64,000 nucleotides of DNA, from NCBI RefSeq assembly GCF_001905725.1, contig NZ_LIWB01000008.1, positions 198,491 to 262,490 of the forward strand, read 5' to 3'. The stretch comes from Streptomyces sp. CB02400 (GTDB lineage: Bacteria > Actinomycetota > Actinomycetes > Streptomycetales > Streptomycetaceae). This document shows, one piece after another, positions 15,256 through 24,094 of this stretch. The position numbers and the translations under genes were made by a program. Under the pieces are notes generated by a model. The model was given only the letters and a program-made list of their open reading frames with translations, was not told the DNA's origin and made no database searches. Each line of letters starts with the position of its first letter. The stretch's first letter is position 1.

Positions 15256-18200
15256 ATGAACGTGAGCAAGTTCGTACGGCCCGCCGCCGAGGGTGCCGAT
15301 CCGTTCGGTACCGCGCGTCTGCGGCGCGGGGTCCTGGACGCCTGGGTCACCAGCCCCGCCCGCTTCCGTGAGGACGCCAACGCCGAGGAGGACCTCGTCC
15401 TCGGCGGCTACCGGGACCGCCTCGTCGTCGAACTCGCCCAGAACGCCGCCGACGCCGCCGCCCGGGCCGGCGTACCGGGACGGCTGCGGCTCACCCTGCG
15501 CGACGGGGTCCTCGTCGCCGCGAACACCGGGGCCCCGCTGGACGCGGCCGGTGTCGAGTCGCTGTCCACGCTGCGCGCCTCCGCCAAGCGGGACGCGCCG
15601 GACCGGGCCGTGGGGCGCTTCGGGGTCGGCTTCGCCGCCGTCCTCGCCGTCACCGACGAGCCCGCCGTCGTCGGACGGCACGGCGGGGTCCGCTGGTCGC
15701 TGGCCGAGGCGCGGGACCTCGCGGGCGACACCGCACGGCACAGCCCAGGGCTCGGGGACGAGATCCGGCGGCGTGACGGGCACGTGCCCCTGCTCAGGCT
15801 CCCGTTCGCCGCCGAGGGCACCGCGCCCGATCCGTACGACACCGCCGTCATCCTCCCCCTGCGCGACACCGCCGCAGCCGACCTCACCGAGCGGCTGCTG
15901 AACGCCGTCGACGACGCCCTGCTGCTCGCCCTGCCCGGCCTGGAGGAGGTGGTCGTCGAGATCGGGGACGCGGAACCCCGTACCGTGAGCCGCCGCACCG
16001 ACGGCGCACTCACCGTCGTCGAGGACTCCCGCGAGGGCGCCACCCGCTGGCGTACCGCCGCCGCGCACGGCCCGCTCACCCCCGAACTGCTCGCCGACCG
16101 GCCCGTCGAGGAGCGGCTGCGCCCGTACTGGTCGGTCACCTGGGCCGTCCCCGTGGACGCCGACGGAAGCCCCGCCCGGCCCCGCACCAGCCCCGTCGTG
16201 CACGCGCCCACCCCCAGCGACGAGCCGCTCGGCGTGCCCGCGCTGCTCATCGCCTCCTTCCCGCTGGACTCCACCCGCCGGCACGCCGCCCCCGGCCCGC
16301 TCACCGACTTCCTCGTGCAGCGCGCCGCCGACGCCTACGCCGGGCTCCTCGCCGACTGGCGCCCGGTGACCGCCGGGATCATCGACCTCGTGCCGGGCCC
16401 GCTCGGCAAGGGCGAACTGGACGGCGCCCTGCGCCGGGCGGTCCTCGAACGGCTCCCCCGTACGTCCTTCCTGCCGCCCGCCGTCGAGCGGGTCGAGCAG
16501 GCCGAGCAGCACGACGACTCCGAGCTGCCGCGGTCGCTGCGGCCCCGTGACGCCGAGGTCGTCGAGGGCGCGGGCGCGGACACCGTACGGGTGCTGGCCG
16601 AAGTCCTCCCCACCCTCCTGCCCGCCGGTCTCGAACGCCGCGCGGAGCTGCGCACGCTGGGCGTCGCCCGCGTCCCGCTCACCGACGCGGTCGACCGGCT
16701 GGCCGGCCTGGAGAAGTCCCCCGACTGGTGGCGGCGGCTGTACGACAGCCTCGCCGGGGTCGACCCGGACCGGCTGTCCGGGCTGCCCGTGCCGCTCGCC
16801 GACGGGCGGACCACCATCGGCCCCCGGCAGGTGCTGCTGCCCGGAGCGGAGGCCACCCGGATCGACCCCGAGGTGCTGGCCCGGCTCGGGCTCAAGGTCG
16901 CCCACCCGGACGCCGCCCACCCCCTCCTGGAGAAGCTCGGCGCGCTCCCCGCCACCCCGCGCGCCGTCCTCACCACCCCGCAGGTGCGGGCCGCCGTCGC
17001 CGCGTCGCTCGACGACGAGGGCCCGGTGAACTGGGAGGAGGAGGACACCCCGGACGCCGAGGAACTCGCCGACACCGTGCTCGGCCTGGTGCGCGACGCC
17101 GCCCTCGAACCCGGTGACGAGCCGTGGCTGGGCGCCCTCGCCCTCCCCGACGAGGACGGCGAACTCTCCCCTGCCTGCGAGCTGGTCTTCCCCGGCGGGC
17201 CGTTCGCCCAGGTCATGCGCGAGGGCGAACTCGCCTCCGTGGACGGCGAACTGGCCGACAGGTGGGGCGAACAGCCGCTCGCCGCCTGCGGGGTCCTGGT
17301 CGACTTCGCGCTGATCCGCGCCACCGACGTCGTCCTCGACCCGGACGAACTGGAGCCGCGCGAAGGCGACTTCGCCGAGCCCGACGACGCGGGCCTGCTC
17401 GACGCCGTGGACGTGTGGAGCGAGGACGTCCTCGACCGCTTCCCGGACAGCCCCGTCCCGCCGGTCGCCACCGAGATCGTCGCCGTGCGCGACCTCGACC
17501 TCGTGGACGACGACCACTGGCCCCAGGCCCTCGCCCTGCTGTCCCGGCCACCGCTGCGCGACGCGCTCGTCCAGCCGGTACGGATCCTGCTGCACGACGG
17601 CACCCACGAGGTCGTACGGCCGTACACCGCGTGGTGGCTGCGCGGGCACCCGGTGATCGGCGGGCGCCGCCCCGCCGGACTGCGCGCGGCCGGCGGCGAC
17701 CCGCTGCTGCGGGGCCTGTACGACGAGGCCGACGCGACCGGGTTCGAGGACGAGCAGGTGCTGCGGGCGCTGGGCGTACGGACCTCGGTGGCCGCGTTGC
17801 TCGACGAGCCGGGAGGCGCCGCCGAACTGCTGGACCGGCTCGCCGACCCCGACCGGCCGGTCACGGCGGCCCAGTTGCACGCGCTCTACGGCGCGCTGGC
17901 GGAGCTGGATCCCGAGCAGGTGACCCTGCCGGACGATCTGCGGGCCGTGGTCGACGGGCGGGTGGAGGTGGTGGACGCCGCCGACGCGGTGGTCGTCGAC
18001 TCGCCGGACCTGCTGCCGTTCACCTCCGGTGTGCCGCTGCTGCCGGTGCGTCCGGCGCGGGCCGCCGAACTGGCCGAGCTGTTCCAGGTGCGGCGGCTGA
18101 GCGAGTCCGTCACTGGGGAGGTGGACTCCGAGGGCACGGAGCACGACGTGCCGGAGCCGGTGCGGGTGCTGCTGGGGTCGCGGACCCCGGCCGTGTACGT

Positions 18201-18405
18201 GGAGCACGAGGAACTCGTCGTCGACGGCGTGGAGATCGACTGGCGGCTGACGAACGACGGCGTCCTGCACGCGGCGACGCTGGAGGGCGTGGCCGCGGGG
18301 CTGGCCTGGGCGGCGGGCCAGTGGCCCCGCCGCTTCGAGGTGGCGGCACTGCTGGAAGACCCGTCCCGGACGGAGGAACTGGCCCGCGACCGCTGGTTCG
18401 ACTGA
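15256..18405 (+). CDS. Large sacsin-like GHKL ATP-binding protein
   Basis: 1049 aa from ATG 15256 with GAGGAG upstream. The N-terminal 250 residues form a Hsp90/sacsin-type nucleotide-binding domain: the N box is ELAQNAADAA (59-68), and VLVAANTGAPLD with GRFGVGFAAVLAVTDEP provides the glycine-rich lid. The other 800 residues are acidic, contain no transmembrane segment and show no catalytic motif I recognise. Eukaryotic sacsin is a chaperone-like protein; the bacterial role is unknown. The gene stands alone and converges on the P-type ATPase gene across a repeat array. Confidence 0.85.
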   Translation: MNVSKFVRPAAEGADPFGTARLRRGVLDAWVTSPARFREDANAEEDLVLGGYRDRLVVELAQNAADAAARAGVPGRLRLTLRDGVLVAANTGAPLDAAGVESLSTLRASAKRDAPDRAVGRFGVGFAAVLAVTDEPAVVGRHGGVRWSLAEARDLAGDTARHSPGLGDEIRRRDGHVPLLRLPFAAEGTAPDPYDTAVILPLRDTAAADLTERLLNAVDDALLLALPGLEEVVVEIGDAEPRTVSRRTDGALTVVEDSREGATRWRTAAAHGPLTPELLADRPVEERLRPYWSVTWAVPVDADGSPARPRTSPVVHAPTPSDEPLGVPALLIASFPLDSTRRHAAPGPLTDFLVQRAADAYAGLLADWRPVTAGIIDLVPGPLGKGELDGALRRAVLERLPRTSFLPPAVERVEQAEQHDDSELPRSLRPRDAEVVEGAGADTVRVLAEVLPTLLPAGLERRAELRTLGVARVPLTDAVDRLAGLEKSPDWWRRLYDSLAGVDPDRLSGLPVPLADGRTTIGPRQVLLPGAEATRIDPEVLARLGLKVAHPDAAHPLLEKLGALPATPRAVLTTPQVRAAVAASLDDEGPVNWEEEDTPDAEELADTVLGLVRDAALEPGDEPWLGALALPDEDGELSPACELVFPGGPFAQVMREGELASVDGELADRWGEQPLAACGVLVDFALIRATDVVLDPDELEPREGDFAEPDDAGLLDAVDVWSEDVLDRFPDSPVPPVATEIVAVRDLDLVDDDHWPQALALLSRPPLRDALVQPVRILLHDGTHEVVRPYTAWWLRGHPVIGGRRPAGLRAAGGDPLLRGLYDEADATGFEDEQVLRALGVRTSVAALLDEPGGAAELLDRLADPDRPVTAAQLHALYGALAELDPEQVTLPDDLRAVVDGRVEVVDAADAVVVDSPDLLPFTSGVPLLPVRPARAAELAELFQVRRLSESVTGEVDSEGTEHDVPEPVRVLLGSRTPAVYVEHEELVVDGVEIDWRLTNDGVLHAATLEGVAAGLAWAAGQWPRRFEVAALLEDPSRTEELARDRWFD

Positions 18406-18766
18406 ACGGTGGCTTGTCGCGCAGTTCCCCGCGCCCCTGGGGGGTGATCCGGCCCGTGGTCCCGTGCGGATGCGTGGTGGCTTGTCGCGCAGTTCCCCGC
18501 GCCCCTGGGGGGTGATCCGGCCCGTGGTCCCGTGCGGATGCGTGGTGGCTTGTCGCGCAGTTCCCCGCGCCCCTGGGGGGTTGCGAGCAGCGCCAGCCGA
18601 TACCTGCACCCCACCGGCCCGCAGGGACATTCGGACCGGTGGGCCCCTGTAGGGGCGCGGGGAACTGCGCGAAGAGCCCCCACCGGCCCGCGGGGGCATT
18701 CGGGCCGGTGGGCCCCTGTAGGGGCGCGGGGAACTGCGCGAAAAACCCGCTACGCAGCCGCAGGCG
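18406..18766. repeat. Inverted and tandem GCAGTTCCCCGCGCCCCTG repeats between convergent genes
   Basis: Three tandem 68-bp units start at 18413, 18481 and 18549 (CTTGTCGCGCAGTTCCCCGC...). Two units in the opposite orientation follow, with a 69-bp period (GGTGGGCCCC at 18638 and 18707, each ending AGGGGCGCGGGGAACTGCGC). The arms are complementary and could fold into very strong hairpins, so the array likely acts as a two-way terminator. The core is a common dispersed streptomycete element; another copy is at 56064. No gene is in the interval. Confidence 0.85.
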
Positions 18767-21166
18767 TCACGCCGGGACCCGCCGCCCCACCCACCGCCAC
18801 AAAAACTCCAGCACCCCCGCCGCAAAGACCGCGATGCCAATCGCGACCCACGGCATGGTCATGCCCACCAACCGCAACGCGAAGAACTCCTGCAACCACG
18901 GCACCACCAGCACCACCAGGAACCCCGCCCCCATCGCCGCCACCAGCCCGATCCGCCACCACGTGTACGGCCGGGCGATGATCGCCAGTACCCAGATCGA
19001 GATCAGGAACAGCGTCAGCGTCGCCGCGCTCGTCTCCGCCTCCAGCGCGCCCGCACCGGTGTAGTACTCCCGCGCGACCAGATACGACGCGAACGTCGCC
19101 AGCGCGGCCAGCACCCCGCCGGGGATCGCGTACCGCATGACCCGCCGTACGAAGTTCGGCCGCGCCCGTTCCTTGTTGGGGGCGAGCGCCAGGAAGAACG
19201 CCGGGACGCCGATGGTGAGCGTGGACAACAGTGTCAGATGGCGCGGCAGGAACGGGTACTCCACCTGCGAGATCACCACCAGCACCGCCAGCAGCACCGA
19301 GTACACCGTCTTCATCAGGAACAGCGTCGCGACCCGGGTGATGTTGCCGATCACCCGCCGCCCCTCCGCCACCACCGACGGCAGCGTGGCGAAGCTGTTG
19401 TTCAGCAGCACGATCTGCGCGACCGCCCGCGTGGCCTCCGAACCGGAGCCCATCGCCACGCCGATGTCCGCGTCCTTCAGCGCCAGCACGTCGTTCACGC
19501 CGTCCCCGGTCATCGCGACCGTGTGGCCCTTCGACTGGAGCGCGCCCACCATGTTCCGCTTCTGCTGCGGGGTGACCCGTCCGAACACCGTGCCGTCGTC
19601 CAGCGCCTTCGCCATGCCGTCCGGGTCGGCGGGCAGCCGGCGCGCGTCCACCGTCGTACCGGACAGGCCCAGCTTGGACGCGACCGTCCCGACCGACACC
19701 GCGTTGTCCCCGGAGATGACCTTGGCCCGGACGTCCTGCTCGGCGAAGTAGCGCAGGGTGTCGGCCGCGTCCGGGCGCAGCCGCTGCTCCAGCACCACCA
19801 GCGCGGACGGCCGTACGCCCTCGGCGGCCCCGGGGTCGTCGACGTCCACGCCGTCGCGGGCGCGGGCGAGCAGCAGCACCCGCAGCCCCTGCTCGTTCAT
19901 CCGCTCGGTCTCGGCCAGCGCCGGGTCGCCGGGGTCCAGCAGCACGTCGGGCGCCCCCAGCAGCCAGGTGACGGACTCCCCGGAGTCCTCCTCGAAGGTG
20001 GCGCCGCTGTACTTCCGGGCGGAGGAGAAGGGCAGCGTGTCGGTGAGGCGCCGGCCCCCGCCGTCCGGGTACGCCTCGATGATCGCCTTCAGGGACGCGT
20101 TGGGGCGCGGGTCCGCCGCCCCCAGCGCGCCCAGCACCCCGCGTACGTACGTCCCGTCGCCGTCGCCGAGCACCCGCAGCTCGGTGACGTCCATGCCGCC
20201 CTCGGTGAGCGTGCCCGTCTTGTCCAGGCAGACCGTGTCGACGCGGGCCAGCCCCTCGATCGCCGGCAGTTCCTGCACCAGGCACTGCTTGCGCCCCAGC
20301 CGGATCACCCCGATCGCGAAGGCGACGGAGGTGAGCAGCACCAGGCCCTCGGGGACCATCGGCACGATCCCGCCGACCGTGCGGGCGACCGAGTTCTTCA
20401 GCTCGTTGTCCTTGACCACCAACTGGCTGATGATCAGACCGATCGCGGTCGGGACCATCATCCACGTCACGTACTTGAGGATCGTGGAGATGCCCGAGCG
20501 CAGCTCGGAGTGGACGAGGGTGAACCGGGACGCCTCCTCGGCGAGCTGCGCCGCGTACGCCTCGCGTCCCACCCGGGTCGCCTGGAAGGAGCCGCCGCCC
20601 GCGACGACGAAGCTGCCGGACATGACCTGGTCCCCGGGCCGCTTCACCACGGGGTCGGCCTCGCCGGTGAGCAGCGACTCGTCGATCTCCAGGCCGTCCG
20701 CCTCGGCGCACACCCCGTCGACGACGACCTTGTCACCCGGCCCGATCTCGATCAGGTCGTCCAGCACGATCTCGGAGGTGCCGACCTCCGTGGCCGTCCC
20801 GTCCCGGCGCACCGTGGGCCGTACCTCGCCGATCACCGCGAGGGAGTCGAGGGTCTTCTTCGCCCGCCACTCCTGGACGATGCCGATGCCGGTGTTGGCG
20901 AGGATCACGAAGCCGAACAGGCTGTCCTGGATGGGCGCGACGATCAGCATGATCACCCAGAGCACGCCGATGATCGCGTTGAACCGGGTGAAGACGTTCG
21001 CGCGGACGATCTCGGTGAGGGACCGGCTGCTGCGCGCCGGTACATCGTTGACCTGTCCGCGCGCCACTCGTTCGGCCACTTGCGCGGCCGTCAGCCCGGT
21101 CACCGGCGAGGTGACCCCGGCGGGGTGTTCGGCATCGATCCGGTCGCCCGCCTCGAGATGCGTCAT
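18767..21166 (-). CDS. CtpE-like P-type cation ATPase
   Basis: 799 aa. All P-ATPase motifs are present: actuator TGEA (167-170), the membrane motif PEGL (272-275), phosphorylated Asp315 in DKTGT, and TGDGVND in the hinge. About ten membrane helices are arranged 4+6. The PEGL motif, rather than a metal-type CPx, and the short N-terminus place it with mycobacterial CtpE, reported as a calcium importer. The cation assignment here is by family only. It probably has its own promoter in the 130-bp gap downstream of the DUF2530 gene. Confidence 0.92.
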   Translation of the reverse strand: MTHLEAGDRIDAEHPAGVTSPVTGLTAAQVAERVARGQVNDVPARSSRSLTEIVRANVFTRFNAIIGVLWVIMLIVAPIQDSLFGFVILANTGIGIVQEWRAKKTLDSLAVIGEVRPTVRRDGTATEVGTSEIVLDDLIEIGPGDKVVVDGVCAEADGLEIDESLLTGEADPVVKRPGDQVMSGSFVVAGGGSFQATRVGREAYAAQLAEEASRFTLVHSELRSGISTILKYVTWMMVPTAIGLIISQLVVKDNELKNSVARTVGGIVPMVPEGLVLLTSVAFAIGVIRLGRKQCLVQELPAIEGLARVDTVCLDKTGTLTEGGMDVTELRVLGDGDGTYVRGVLGALGAADPRPNASLKAIIEAYPDGGGRRLTDTLPFSSARKYSGATFEEDSGESVTWLLGAPDVLLDPGDPALAETERMNEQGLRVLLLARARDGVDVDDPGAAEGVRPSALVVLEQRLRPDAADTLRYFAEQDVRAKVISGDNAVSVGTVASKLGLSGTTVDARRLPADPDGMAKALDDGTVFGRVTPQQKRNMVGALQSKGHTVAMTGDGVNDVLALKDADIGVAMGSGSEATRAVAQIVLLNNSFATLPSVVAEGRRVIGNITRVATLFLMKTVYSVLLAVLVVISQVEYPFLPRHLTLLSTLTIGVPAFFLALAPNKERARPNFVRRVMRYAIPGGVLAALATFASYLVAREYYTGAGALEAETSAATLTLFLISIWVLAIIARPYTWWRIGLVAAMGAGFLVVLVVPWLQEFFALRLVGMTMPWVAIGIAVFAAGVLEFLWRWVGRRVPA

Positions 21167-21296
21167 GCATTCGACGGTACGTGCGGATTCGGCGGTTCAC
21201 CCACCCGATGGGCGGAAGATCCGACCGGGGTAGGACGGCCGTCAGGACGGTCGTAGTGCCGTGGTCGTACGACGGTGGCGCGGAGGCCCGTCGGGC

Positions 21297-21599
21297 TCAG
21301 TCGGCCGAGGGGGCGGGGGAGCGGTCCGGCTCCGGCGCCCCCTCGGCCGACCGGGCCCGCTTGATCGCGGCGTCGCGCCTGCGGACGTACCAGATGCCGA
21401 TGAAGCCGAGCCCGCCGCCGGCCAGGCAGGTCCACAGCCACCAGGTGTGGCCGTGGTCGTCGAACCAGCCGTAGAACGGAAGCTGCACCAGGAACAGGAC
21501 GAACCAGATGATCGTGCCGCCGACGATGGTGGCGACCACGGGGCCCTCCAGGGGCTCCGGCGCCTCGTGCTCGGGGGATCCCGAAAAAAACCCGGCCAT
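21297..21599 (-). CDS. DUF2530 membrane protein
   Basis: 100 aa with two transmembrane helices (VVATIVGGTIIWFVLFLVQL and TWWLWTCLAGGGLGFIGIWY) joined by a short outside loop (PFYGWFDDHGH), then a basic cytoplasmic tail. This is the complete actinobacterial DUF2530 layout; function is unknown. The codons for Phe4-Phe5 lie in a run of seven T on the coding strand, which is unusual in this GC content. Confidence 0.85.
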   Translation of the reverse strand: MAGFFSGSPEHEAPEPLEGPVVATIVGGTIIWFVLFLVQLPFYGWFDDHGHTWWLWTCLAGGGLGFIGIWYVRRRDAAIKRARSAEGAPEPDRSPAPSAD

Positions 21600-21804
21600 G
21601 CGGACAGCTTACGAGGGGTCCCGCGTGTGACGGGGACCGCGTGGGCCACGTGACGGGGACCGCAGGGAGCCACGCTGGTCTACGCGCGGAGATAGCGTGG
21701 ACGGCGTTATATCTTCATACTGAATCCGTTTGTCTCTGACCACTTTCATTCGTAGAAAACACCAAAGGGCTTCGGGGGGCGCCCGCCGGTGATGAGGTCC
21801 CCGC

Positions 21805-23256
21805 ATGTCCCCGTCGGCCACGACCAAGGCCCCCACCCCCGAGCAGCCGGGGTCCGGTGCCGCGTCCGGCGCCCTCGACCGCTACTTCCGGATCTCCGAG
21901 CGCGGCAGCACCCTGTCCCGTGAGATCCGCGGCGGTTTCGCCACCTTCTTCGCGATGGCGTACATCATCGTGCTGAACCCGATCATCCTGGGCAGCGCGA
22001 AGGACATGTACGGCCATCAGCTCGACAACGGCCAGCTCGTCACCGCGACCGCCCTGACCGCCGCGTTCACCACGCTGCTCATGGGCGTCATCGGCAACGT
22101 CCCGATCGCGCTGGCCGCCGGTCTGGGCATCAACTCGGTCGTCGCGCTCCAGCTCGCGCCGCGCATGTCGTGGCCGGACGCCATGGGCATGGTGGTGCTG
22201 GCCGGTTTCATCGTGATGCTGCTGGTCGCCACCGGTCTGCGCGAGCGCGTGATGAACGCTGTCCTCTACGGTCTGCGCAAGGCCATCGCCATCGGTATCG
22301 GCCTGTTCATCATGCTGATCGGCCTGGTCGACGCCGGGTTCGTCTCCCGCATCCCGGACGCCGCCCACACCACCGTCCCGCTCCAGCTCGGCGGCACCGG
22401 TCACCTCACCGGCTGGCCGGTCCTCGTCTTCGTCCTCGGCGCGCTGCTCACGCTGGTGCTGATCGCGCGTCGGGTGCCCGGCGCGATCCTCATCTCGATC
22501 GTCGCGATGACGGTCCTCGCGCTGGTCATCAACGCCGTGGCCGACATCCCCACCTGGGGCCTGACGACCCCCGAGTGGCCCGGCAACCCGGTCGCCACCC
22601 CCGACTTCGGCCTGATCGGCCAGGTCAGCCTGTTCGGCGGCTTCGAGAAGGTCGGCGTGCTGACCGGCATCCTGTTCGTCTTCACCGTGCTGCTGTCGAG
22701 CTTCTTCGACGCGATGGGCACGATCATGGGCGTCTCGGACGAGGCCAAGCTGACCGACGCCCAGGGCCAGATGCCCGGCGTCAACAAGGTCCTGTTCCTC
22801 GACGGCGTCGGGGTCGCCGCGGGCGGTGCCGCCTCCGCCTCGGCCACCACCGCCTTCGTGGAGTCCACGGCCGGCGTCGGCGAGGGCGCGCGGACCGGCT
22901 TCGCCAACGTCGTCACCGGCTCCCTGTTCGCGGTGGCGCTGTTCCTCACGCCCATCGCCACGATGGTCCCGTCCCAGGCGGCCACCCCGGCGCTGGTCGC
23001 GGTGGGCTTCCTGATCCTGGCCGGTTCGATCAAGGAGATCGACTGGGCGGACCACACGATCGCCATCCCGGCCTTCGTGACGATGGTGATGATGCCGTTC
23101 ACCTACTCGATCACCAACGGCATCGGCATGGGCTTCGTCACCTTCGTGGTGCTGCGCCTGGCGGCCGGGCGCGGCCGGGAGGTCCCGGCGGCGATGTACG
23201 TGGTGTCGGCGGTGTTCGCCTTCTACTACCTGATGCCGGCGCTGGGCCTGACCTGA
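21805..23256 (+). CDS. NCS2-family purine/xanthine permease (AzgA/GhxP-like)
   Basis: 483 aa with 13-14 membrane segments. Signatures of the AzgA/GhxP branch are TFFAMAYIIVLNPIILG, IALAAGLGINSVVA, the substrate-site region SSFFDAMGTIMGVS and AASASATTAFVESTAGVGEG. It likely imports adenine, guanine or hypoxanthine by proton symport. It starts at ATG 21805 behind a relatively AT-rich upstream segment (21705-21760). Its stop is 17 bp from that of the convergent small antitoxin-like gene. Confidence 0.92.
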   Translation: MSPSATTKAPTPEQPGSGAASGALDRYFRISERGSTLSREIRGGFATFFAMAYIIVLNPIILGSAKDMYGHQLDNGQLVTATALTAAFTTLLMGVIGNVPIALAAGLGINSVVALQLAPRMSWPDAMGMVVLAGFIVMLLVATGLRERVMNAVLYGLRKAIAIGIGLFIMLIGLVDAGFVSRIPDAAHTTVPLQLGGTGHLTGWPVLVFVLGALLTLVLIARRVPGAILISIVAMTVLALVINAVADIPTWGLTTPEWPGNPVATPDFGLIGQVSLFGGFEKVGVLTGILFVFTVLLSSFFDAMGTIMGVSDEAKLTDAQGQMPGVNKVLFLDGVGVAAGGAASASATTAFVESTAGVGEGARTGFANVVTGSLFAVALFLTPIATMVPSQAATPALVAVGFLILAGSIKEIDWADHTIAIPAFVTMVMMPFTYSITNGIGMGFVTFVVLRLAAGRGREVPAAMYVVSAVFAFYYLMPALGLT

Positions 23257-23272
23257 CCGTGCCCGCGGGGGC

Positions 23273-23461
23273 TCACGTGACCCCGTAGAACTTCTCCGTC
23301 TCCTCGACGGCGGTCTGGAACCGCTGGTCGAAGTCATCGCGCATGAGCGTCCGGACGACATAGTCCTGGACGCTCATGCCGCGTTTTGCGGCATGCTCCC
23401 GGAGCCGTTCGAGCAGTTCGTGGTCGATACGCAGGCTGAGCACGTCGGTCCCCATGCGCAT
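23273..23461 (-). CDS. Ribbon-helix-helix (CopG/Arc-like) protein
   Basis: 62 aa from the ATG at 23459-23461, or 60 aa from the next ATG at 23453-23455. Strand TDVLSLRIDHELLERLREHA plus helix KRGMSVQDYVVRTLM is a classic ribbon-helix-helix DNA-binding fold, and the tail (FDQRFQTAVEETEKFYG) could contact a partner. Such proteins are often antitoxins, but no toxin gene is adjacent, so it is an orphan here. I cannot tell whether it still has a DNA target. Confidence 0.75.
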   Translation of the reverse strand: MRMGTDVLSLRIDHELLERLREHAAKRGMSVQDYVVRTLMRDDFDQRFQTAVEETEKFYGVT

Positions 23462-23579
23462 GAGGGTCCCTGCACACCATGGTGCGCCGCGCCGCGATTC
23501 GCGGATGGATCACTCGTACGGGTGATACGGCGTGACAGTGGCGGGGGTCATGGGCACGTACGCGCCTTCCGGGTGGTCC

Positions 23580-23605
23580 TTAGCCAGAGTAATGAGTTAC
23601 GCTAA
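23580..23605. promoter_or_regulatory. Candidate MarR operator
   Basis: TTAGC at 23580-23584 and its complement GCTAA at 23601-23605 flank 16 bp that include GTAA-TGAG-TTAC. The site ends 5 bp before the marR-like start, where autorepression is expected. Confidence 0.5.
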
Positions 23606-23610
23606 AGAAC

Positions 23611-24048
23611 ATGCCGGACTTCAGCCATGGCGACGACGCAGCCGCCGTGAACGCCCTCCGATCCGCCGTGATGCGGCTGTCCCGTCGGCTCAAGCACCAG
23701 CGCGTCGACGAGTCCCTCAGCCCCACCGAGATGTCGGTGCTGGGCACCCTGGCCCGCTGCGGCCGGGCCACCCCGGGCGAGCTCGCCCGCAAGGAGCACG
23801 TCCAGCCGCCGTCGATGACCCGCATCGTGGCCCTGCTGGAGGCCAAGGGACTGGTCCGCCTGGAGCCGCACCCCGACGACCGCCGCCAGAAGGTCGTCAC
23901 GCAGACCGAGCGGGCCGAGGCGATGCTCGAGGAGAGCCGCCGCAAGCGGAACGCGTTCCTGGCCACGCTGGTCGAGGAACTCGACGACGACGAGTGGGCG
24001 AAACTGCGCGCCGCCGCCCCCGTCCTGGAGAAACTGGCACACATCTGA
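23611..24048 (+). CDS. MarR-family transcriptional regulator
   Basis: 145 aa winged-helix protein. Dimer helices at both ends flank the DNA-binding core: LSPTEMSVLGTLARCG, then GELARKEHVQPPSMTRIVALLEAKGLV with the wing RLEPHPDDRRQKVV, the D-x-R-x-x MarR signature. It is followed after 46 bp by an MFS exporter gene, the usual arrangement of a drug-responsive regulator and its pump. The operator-like sequence immediately upstream suggests autoregulation. Confidence 0.92.
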   Translation: MPDFSHGDDAAAVNALRSAVMRLSRRLKHQRVDESLSPTEMSVLGTLARCGRATPGELARKEHVQPPSMTRIVALLEAKGLVRLEPHPDDRRQKVVTQTERAEAMLEESRRKRNAFLATLVEELDDDEWAKLRAAAPVLEKLAHI

Positions 24049-24094
24049 GCACGGCAGCACAGCCCCACAGCAGCAAGCCAGGAGGCGAACCCTT

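Noticed and set aside
15256..18405. Antiphage defence gene
   Set aside because: Hsp90/sacsin-like ATPase domains occur in some defence systems, but no nuclease or other defence partner is adjacent and the neighbours are housekeeping.
13900..18840. A 1646-codon open frame on the minus strand across the sacsin-like gene
   Set aside because: It is the antisense shadow of a high-GC gene joined to the real transporter frame; its upper part has no domain and the plus-strand gene has proper codon bias and start.
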